Shown in pieces: positions 59,828 to 64,000 of a DNA stretch of 64,000 nt. The first letter of the stretch is position 1. Each line of letters opens with the position of its first letter. Under the pieces are notes generated by a model. It was not told where the DNA came from. It ran no database searches and was given only the letters and a program-made list of their open reading frames with translations. This DNA is from Nocardia sp. BMG111209. Lineage in GTDB: Bacteria > Actinomycetota > Actinomycetes > Mycobacteriales > Mycobacteriaceae. The stretch lies in NCBI RefSeq assembly GCF_000381925.1, contig NZ_KB907307.1, positions 3,038,001 to 3,102,000 on the forward strand. Reading direction: 5' to 3'. The translations under genes and the position numbers were made by a program.

Positions 59828-60781
59828 TCAGTCGACACTCAGCGATCGGAACGCCGACCGATAGGACTGCGGGCCGGTGCCGACGATCCGCTTGAACCGA
59901 TCGCGGAAGGCGGCCGGCGAACCGAACCCGACCTGACCGGCGATCCGGTCGATCGGATGATCGGTGGCCTCCAGCAGGTACTGTGCCCGGCGGATCCGGC
60001 TGCGCAGCAACCACTGCAACGGGGTGGTCCCGATCTGCTCGCGGAACCGGCGGTTGAGCGTGCGGGAGCTCATATTCGCTTGCGCCGCAATATCTTCCAG
60101 CGTGAGATCGCGCGTCGCGTTGTCCTCCATCCAGCGCAGCACGGGTTCCAGGGCCGAACCGCGCGGCGTCGGCGGCCGGTCGTGGACGATGAACTGCGCC
60201 TGCCCCCCTTCCCGTTCCAGCGGCACGACCGACAGCCGGGCGGCATCGGCGGCCACGGCCGACCCGTGGTCGCGGCGGATCAGGTACAGGCACAGGTCCA
60301 GTCCGGCGGCGGCCCCGGCCGAGGTCAGGAACTGGCCGTTGTCCACGTAGAGCACGTCCGGGTCGACCTCGACGGCCGGATGCAGGGCGGCGAGCAGATC
60401 GGTCCCCAGCCAGTGCGTGGTCGCCCGCAACCCGTCGAGCAGCCCGGTCGCGGCGAGGATGAACGCGCCGGAACAGATCGAGGCCATCCGCGTCCCACCG
60501 GCCGCGGCCTGCCGCAGCGCGGCGAGCACCTCGTCCGGGATCGCGGCGGTCGGATCGGCACAACCCGGCAGGATCACGGTGTCCGCGTCGCGCAACGCTT
60601 CCAGGCCCCACGGCGGCTGGAGCGTGAACGCGCCGGCGTCGACGGTCGGGCTCGCGCCGCAGATCCGGACGCGGTAGGCGGGGTGCCCGTCCGGCAGCCG
60701 GGTGCGGCCGAACACCTCGATCGGGGTGGACAGGTCGAACGGGATGACCTGGTCCAGGGCGAGGACGGCCACGGTGTGCAT
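59828..60781 (-). CDS. GlxA family regulator (DJ-1/PfpI domain plus AraC DNA-binding domain)
   Basis: This 317-residue protein has residues 1-190 forming a DJ-1/PfpI-like domain (LALDQVIPFDLSTPIEVFG; nucleophile-elbow ASICSGAFILA with Cys; TTHWLGTD). Two AraC helix-turn-helix motifs follow (LTLEDIAAQANMSSRTLNRR; IDRIAGQVGFGSPAAFRDRF). Such proteins are transcription activators or repressors in which the amidase-like domain senses a ligand. No clear Shine-Dalgarno precedes ATG 60781. It is divergent from the DJ-1 gene at 60967, the probable target, with a 10-bp inverted repeat between them. Confidence 0.9.
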   Translation of the reverse strand: MHTVAVLALDQVIPFDLSTPIEVFGRTRLPDGHPAYRVRICGASPTVDAGAFTLQPPWGLEALRDADTVILPGCADPTAAIPDEVLAALRQAAAGGTRMASICSGAFILAATGLLDGLRATTHWLGTDLLAALHPAVEVDPDVLYVDNGQFLTSAGAAAGLDLCLYLIRRDHGSAVAADAARLSVVPLEREGGQAQFIVHDRPPTPRGSALEPVLRWMEDNATRDLTLEDIAAQANMSSRTLNRRFREQIGTTPLQWLLRSRIRRAQYLLEATDHPIDRIAGQVGFGSPAAFRDRFKRIVGTGPQSYRSAFRSLSVD

Positions 60782-60806
60782 GGCACGAATCTAGCGTTGT
60801 CGGGTG

Positions 60807-60869
60807 TTCTCGCCAAGGGGCCTGAGCGCTGGAGAAGGCTCTCCCGCCCGTTGACAGCGTTGGCGAGAA
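60807..60869. promoter_or_regulatory. Inverted repeat TTCTCGCCAA...TTGGCGAGAA in the GlxA/DJ-1 divergent region
   Basis: Two perfect 10-bp arms (60807-60816 and 60860-60869) are separated by 43 bp, in the 185-bp space between the two starts. A TTGACA (60851-60856) adjoins the right arm and may be a -35 box for the DJ-1 gene. These are plausible binding sites for the GlxA-type regulator, with one site per promoter. Confidence 0.55.
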
Positions 60870-60966
60870 TCCGTCGAAAGCTGGCGATCCAGCCGATTCC
60901 GGGGAGCGTTCGCGGGCATTAGCGTCCACCGCGAGAGATCATCGCCACGAGAGAGGACCGGCCGCT

Positions 60967-61635
60967 GTGCTCGCGCAGATCGTGTTGTTCGACGGGTTCG
61001 ACCCACTGGATGTCATCGCCCCCTACGAGGTACTCGCCGCCGGCGGCGCGGCGGCCGGCGGCGCCCTGACCGCGGAATTGGTCACCGCCGAGGGACCACG
61101 GCAGGTGCCCGGCGGACTGGGCCTGCTGTCGCTCACCGCGACGGCGGCGCTGGATCCGCTGCGGGCCGACGTGATCGTCGTGCCCGGCGCCGCGGGCAGC
61201 CTGCCCGCCGACCCCGGCGAGATGCCGCCGGACAGCATCCCGGCGATCCTGGCCCGCACCCTGGGCACGCCGCTGCCCGCCCTGCTCGGGCAGGCCCTGG
61301 CCCGGCCCGGGACGACGGTGGCGACGGTCTGCGGCGGTTCGATGATCCTCGCGATGGCGGGCCTGATCACCGGCCGCCCCGCGACCACCCACCGCCTCGG
61401 CCTGGCCGGGCTCGCCGCCACCGGCGTCACCGTGATCGACGCGCGGGTGGTCGACGACGGCGACCTGGTCACCGCCTCGAGCGTCACCTCCGGACTCGAC
61501 CTCGGCCTGTATCTGCTGGAGCGGGAACTGGGTTCGCCGGTCGCGCACGCCGTGGAGCAGTTGTTCGGCCACGAGCGCCGCGGAACGGTCTGGCGCGCAG
61601 TCGATTCCGCCGTCGCACCGGGCGTACCGGCATGA
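60967..61635 (+). CDS. DJ-1/PfpI family protein
   Basis: This 222-residue protein opens AQIVLFDGFDPLDVIAPYEV and has the nucleophile elbow TVCGGSMILA (Cys) and the ATTHRLG segment, followed by TASSVTSGLDLGLYLLEREL. This is the arrangement of isonitrile hydratase-like and related DJ-1 proteins, without a DNA-binding domain. GTG at 60967 has GAGAGGA 9 bp upstream. It shares fold and many motifs with the sensor domain of the divergent GlxA regulator, suggesting common ancestry and a shared or related ligand. A catalytic hydratase or amidase role is possible but unproven. Confidence 0.83.
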   Translation: MLAQIVLFDGFDPLDVIAPYEVLAAGGAAAGGALTAELVTAEGPRQVPGGLGLLSLTATAALDPLRADVIVVPGAAGSLPADPGEMPPDSIPAILARTLGTPLPALLGQALARPGTTVATVCGGSMILAMAGLITGRPATTHRLGLAGLAATGVTVIDARVVDDGDLVTASSVTSGLDLGLYLLERELGSPVAHAVEQLFGHERRGTVWRAVDSAVAPGVPA

Positions 61636-61675
61636 CGGCCGGCGCCGGGCGGCCCGGGTTCGCCGGAGCGGCGCG

Positions 61676-62140
61676 ATGACGAAATTCCTGCTCGCCGTGC
61701 ATGTGCTGGCCGTCATCCTCACGATCGGCCCGGTGACGGTGGCCGCCAGCATGTTTCCCGCCACCGCGCGCCGGGTGGCCGCGGACCCGGCGCACGACGC
61801 GGCCGTTCTCGGTGTGCTGCACCGGATCTGCCGGGTCTACGCCCTGATCGGCATCGTGGTACCGGTGTTCGGCATCGCCACCGCGAGCTCGCTCGGCGTA
61901 CTCGGTGACCTCTGGCTGATCGTCTCGATCGTGCTCACCGCGGCCGCCGCCGCACTACTGGCCCTGCTGGTCCTCCCCCGCCAGCGGCAGATCCTCGCCG
62001 CACTGCCCGGACTCGAAGTCCCCGTTGCCCATTGGCGCGCCCCCGCGCGGCTGGCCATGGTCACCGGCATGTTCAACCTGCTGTGGGCCGCGGTCACCGT
62101 ACTGATGATCGTGCGACCCGGCTCGACGACGGGAGCGTGA
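61676..62140 (+). CDS. Four-helix integral membrane protein (DUF2269-like)
   Basis: This 154-residue protein has four predicted membrane helices: FLLAVHVLAVILTIGPVTVA, VYALIGIVVPVFGIATAS, LWLIVSIVLTAAAAALLALL and MVTGMFNLLWAAVTVLMI. The first holds a conserved-looking HVLAVI with His, common in this small family. Function is unknown. GGAG lies 7 bp before ATG 61676, 40 bp after the DJ-1 stop, so the two are probably one transcript. It is convergent with the repeat protein at 62151. Confidence 0.8.
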   Translation: MTKFLLAVHVLAVILTIGPVTVAASMFPATARRVAADPAHDAAVLGVLHRICRVYALIGIVVPVFGIATASSLGVLGDLWLIVSIVLTAAAAALLALLVLPRQRQILAALPGLEVPVAHWRAPARLAMVTGMFNLLWAAVTVLMIVRPGSTTGA

Positions 62141-62150
62141 CCGACGAGAC

Positions 62151-62666
62151 CTAGTCCGCGGCCCACAGGATGCCCGCCATCGCGCGGCCGGCGATGAACC
62201 ACCACGCCGTGGCGATCGCCGCGGTCCCGAACAGGGCGACCGCGATCCGCCAGGCGGGCATCGGGATCGGGGCGGGCCGGTCGTCGGGGATGTTGCGCAA
62301 CCGATTCCCGTACCACCGCAGCCACCCCTGCGCGGAACCCAGTGCCTCCCTGGGGAACAGTCCGTAGACCAGTCCGAAGCCGCGGACCGCGCCGACCCCG
62401 ATACCGCCGGTCCACAGCACACCGAGCGCGATCTGGCCGATGGCCGCGAGGCCGATGGCCAACTGCCCCACCACGAACAGGCCGCGCGCGAGTTGGCCCA
62501 CCGCGACCACTCCGGTCGAAACCTGGCCCAGCGCGAAGAATCCGGTCGCGATCTGACCGATCGCGATGAATCCGGTCGCGTGCTGGCCCACTCCGAGAAC
62601 ACCGACCGCCATCGGTCCGACGGCGATCACGCCGACCGTTCCCGGGCCGACAGCAAACATCTGCAT
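62151..62666 (-). CDS. Pentad-repeat protein with C-terminal membrane helix
   Basis: This 171-residue protein has residues about 1-85 built of five-residue steps, G-x-[ILVF]-[AS/V]-x, paired into 10-residue units such as GFIAIGQIAT, GFFALGQVST, GVVAVGQLAR and GLFVVGQLAI. Gly and a GQ dipeptide recur every 10 residues. This pattern resembles pentapeptide-repeat beta-helices but lacks the usual A(D/N)Lxx consensus. A basic segment (WLRWYGNRLRNIPDDR) and one membrane helix (IAVALFGTAAIATAWWFIAG) follow. ATG at 62666 or 62660 begins it. I know no function. The repeats may form a membrane-anchored solenoid. Confidence 0.75.
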   Translation of the reverse strand: MQMFAVGPGTVGVIAVGPMAVGVLGVGQHATGFIAIGQIATGFFALGQVSTGVVAVGQLARGLFVVGQLAIGLAAIGQIALGVLWTGGIGVGAVRGFGLVYGLFPREALGSAQGWLRWYGNRLRNIPDDRPAPIPMPAWRIAVALFGTAAIATAWWFIAGRAMAGILWAAD

Positions 62667-62714
62667 GGCCCGAAGCCTACGGCCAACCGGCCGTCCGGAT
62701 GCGATCATGGGCGC

Positions 62715-63170
62715 ATGACGACATGGCAGGACGTGGAACAGTCGGTGCCGGAGTTCGCGCAGCGGGTGCGCGCCCTGTTCGACGCGCACCGGCACAAGAC
62801 CCTCGCCACCATCCGGGCCGACGGCGCGCCGCGCATCTCCGGGATCGAGGCCGCCTTCACCGACGGCGATCTGGTGTTCGGCTCGATGCCCGCGGCCCGC
62901 AAATCCGCTGATCTGCTGCGCGATCCGCGCTTCGCCCTGCACAGCGCCACCGTCGACCCGGTCGAGGGCGAGGAGGCGAAATGGCCCGGCGAGGCGAAGA
63001 TCGCGGGCCGCGCGATCCCGGCCGGGCCGATCGCCGACGGACCGGAGGGCGACAGCTTCCACGCCGACATCACCGAGGTGGTACACACCCACCTGAATGC
63101 CGAGGCGACCCTGCTGGTCGTCGAATGGTGGACGCCCGCACAGGGATTGCGCAGCGTGGACCGCGAATAG
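62715..63170 (+). CDS. Pyridoxamine 5'-phosphate oxidase-family protein
   Basis: This 151-residue split-barrel protein has LFDAHRHKTLATIRADGAPR, then ISGIEAAFTDGDLVFGSMP, AARKSADLLRDPRFALHSAT and a C-terminal LLVVEWWTPAQGLRSVDR. These are the cofactor-binding features of FMN/F420-type PPOX proteins. ATG 62715 has no strong Shine-Dalgarno, and the upstream part of the open frame overlaps the divergent repeat-protein gene and is not coding. It is divergent from that gene. The reaction is unknown; such proteins are often reductases or stress-related flavoproteins. Confidence 0.8.
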   Translation: MTTWQDVEQSVPEFAQRVRALFDAHRHKTLATIRADGAPRISGIEAAFTDGDLVFGSMPAARKSADLLRDPRFALHSATVDPVEGEEAKWPGEAKIAGRAIPAGPIADGPEGDSFHADITEVVHTHLNAEATLLVVEWWTPAQGLRSVDRE

Positions 63171-63173
63171 CGG

Positions 63174-63992
63174 TCAGCGATCCGTCCGGTCCAGCCGCTG
63201 CCAGTTCGGGCCGGACGCCGCGAGATTCGGGTCGTAGGAAGCGTCCTCGGACAGGATGTAGTCGCCCTGTCCGTCGCTCCAGACACTCTCGTACCCGTAG
63301 GGCAACTCGACCGGGATCGGCTGCGACGGATCGTCGTACCGCGACAATCCCATGGTCGTCAGATACTGATCGTCGTAGATCCGATCGTACACCTGATTGC
63401 GCTGCTCGTAGCCGCCCATCACGATGTTGTCCATCGAATTCGACAGATCCTGCCCCATGTGCACGAGCTGCTCCCCCATCGCCACCTGCGCCCGATGCGC
63501 GGCCTGCTGCGCGGCGAACCATGTCTGCTGTTGCTGGAGCGCATTGCTCGAGGCCTGCTGGAACAGCCGCTCCAGGGCCTGGATCCAGGCCGGCTCCACC
63601 CGGAAGGTCCGCCGCGCGGTATCCAGATATTCGGCGTACTCGTCCCATCGGTCGATCGGCCCGCCGACCGCCAGCGCGGGGAACGTGAACCAGTACCGCA
63701 CCTGCTGAATCCCACACAGCGTGGGCATCGGGGTGGGGTCCGCGACCCGCGACACCATCGACACGATCTCGCGAAATGCCTGCCCGCGCATCGTGTATTC
63801 GACGGTGGCCCGGATGCTGTCGTCCCCCTCCTGCACCCGCCGCTGCAACTGCGAGGGCCACGGCGGCGCCGGCTCGTGCTCCACCCGCACCACCCGCAGA
63901 TTCCCGATTCCGGGCCGGACTCGCGGAAACAGCATGCCCAGCAACACATCCGCCGCGGGCCGGGGCCGCAGGATCGGGGCACCGTACTCCAT
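63174..63992 (-). CDS. Hypothetical protein, Gln-rich central coiled region (may extend past right edge)
   Basis: There are 272 residues from the ATG at 63992, but only 8 bases remain to the edge and the frame stays open, so the true start may be upstream. The N-terminal part (ILRPRPAADVLLGMLFPRVR) resembles a small globular domain with beta-strands. A central Gln/Ala-rich helix (FQQASSNALQQQQTWFAAQQ) follows, then a Tyr/Asp-rich C terminus (GYEQRNQVYDRIYDDQYLT). There is no signal peptide or membrane helix. I do not recognise the family. It is convergent with the PPOX gene, only 3 bp apart. Confidence 0.72.
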   Translation of the reverse strand: MEYGAPILRPRPAADVLLGMLFPRVRPGIGNLRVVRVEHEPAPPWPSQLQRRVQEGDDSIRATVEYTMRGQAFREIVSMVSRVADPTPMPTLCGIQQVRYWFTFPALAVGGPIDRWDEYAEYLDTARRTFRVEPAWIQALERLFQQASSNALQQQQTWFAAQQAAHRAQVAMGEQLVHMGQDLSNSMDNIVMGGYEQRNQVYDRIYDDQYLTTMGLSRYDDPSQPIPVELPYGYESVWSDGQGDYILSEDASYDPNLAASGPNWQRLDRTDR

Positions 63993-64000
63993 CGCCCCCT

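Noticed and set aside
59676..60929. N-terminal extension of the acyl-CoA synthetase frame
   Set aside because: The extension is antisense-like, low-complexity Arg/Pro sequence over the GlxA gene region; the GTG at 59675 has a proper ribosome-binding site and starts at the ANL domain.

Overview
The window is about 64 kb of high-GC DNA with C- or G-ending codons, many 4-bp ATGA start/stop overlaps, abundant TetR/GntR/ArsR regulators, short-chain dehydrogenases, acyl-CoA enzymes, a P450 with a 3Fe-4S ferredoxin, and one giant non-ribosomal peptide synthetase (NRPS). This fits a Nocardia- or Rhodococcus-like actinomycete; the genus is an inference from gene content.

Layout. (1) 1-6182: the start of a BREX type 2 phage-defence operon on the minus strand (pglW, then pglX running off the left edge), with a Uma2-type nuclease gene divergent from it. 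(2) 6329-12853: an acyl-CoA catabolic locus with ferredoxin, TetR, SDR, VOC protein, and a translationally coupled run of acyl-CoA dehydrogenase, ACAD10/11-type kinase, crotonase and quinone oxidoreductase. It ends at a 38-bp perfect palindrome. (3) 13214-48643: one 11,809-residue NRPS with 10 modules. Specificity codes read X1-Thr-Ser-X4-X5-Ser-Thr-D-X8-Ser-X1. It has an EntF-like starter condensation domain and a terminal condensation domain whose catalytic His is replaced by Asp. There is no thioesterase, MbtH protein, phosphopantetheinyl transferase or transporter in the window. (4) 48805-56662: TetR regulators, SDRs, a P450 operon and a tandemly duplicated GntR regulator. (5) 56843-64000: an ArsR/PPOX/AHSA1 operon, an acyl-CoA synthetase, a GlxA-type regulator divergent from a DJ-1/PfpI protein, and small membrane, repeat and hypothetical proteins.

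The most interesting non-coding signal is a composite operator of two tandem AGAA-N5-TTCT 13-mers whose starts are exactly 21 bp (two helical turns) apart. It occurs four times: twice, divergently, between the ferredoxin and TetR genes, once between the VOC and acyl-CoA dehydrogenase genes, and once 48 kb away upstream of an SDR. This suggests one regulon, probably controlled by the TetR protein at 6633, joining loci on both sides of the NRPS. The reading is from sequence alone; substrates, product and regulator-operator pairings are inferences.
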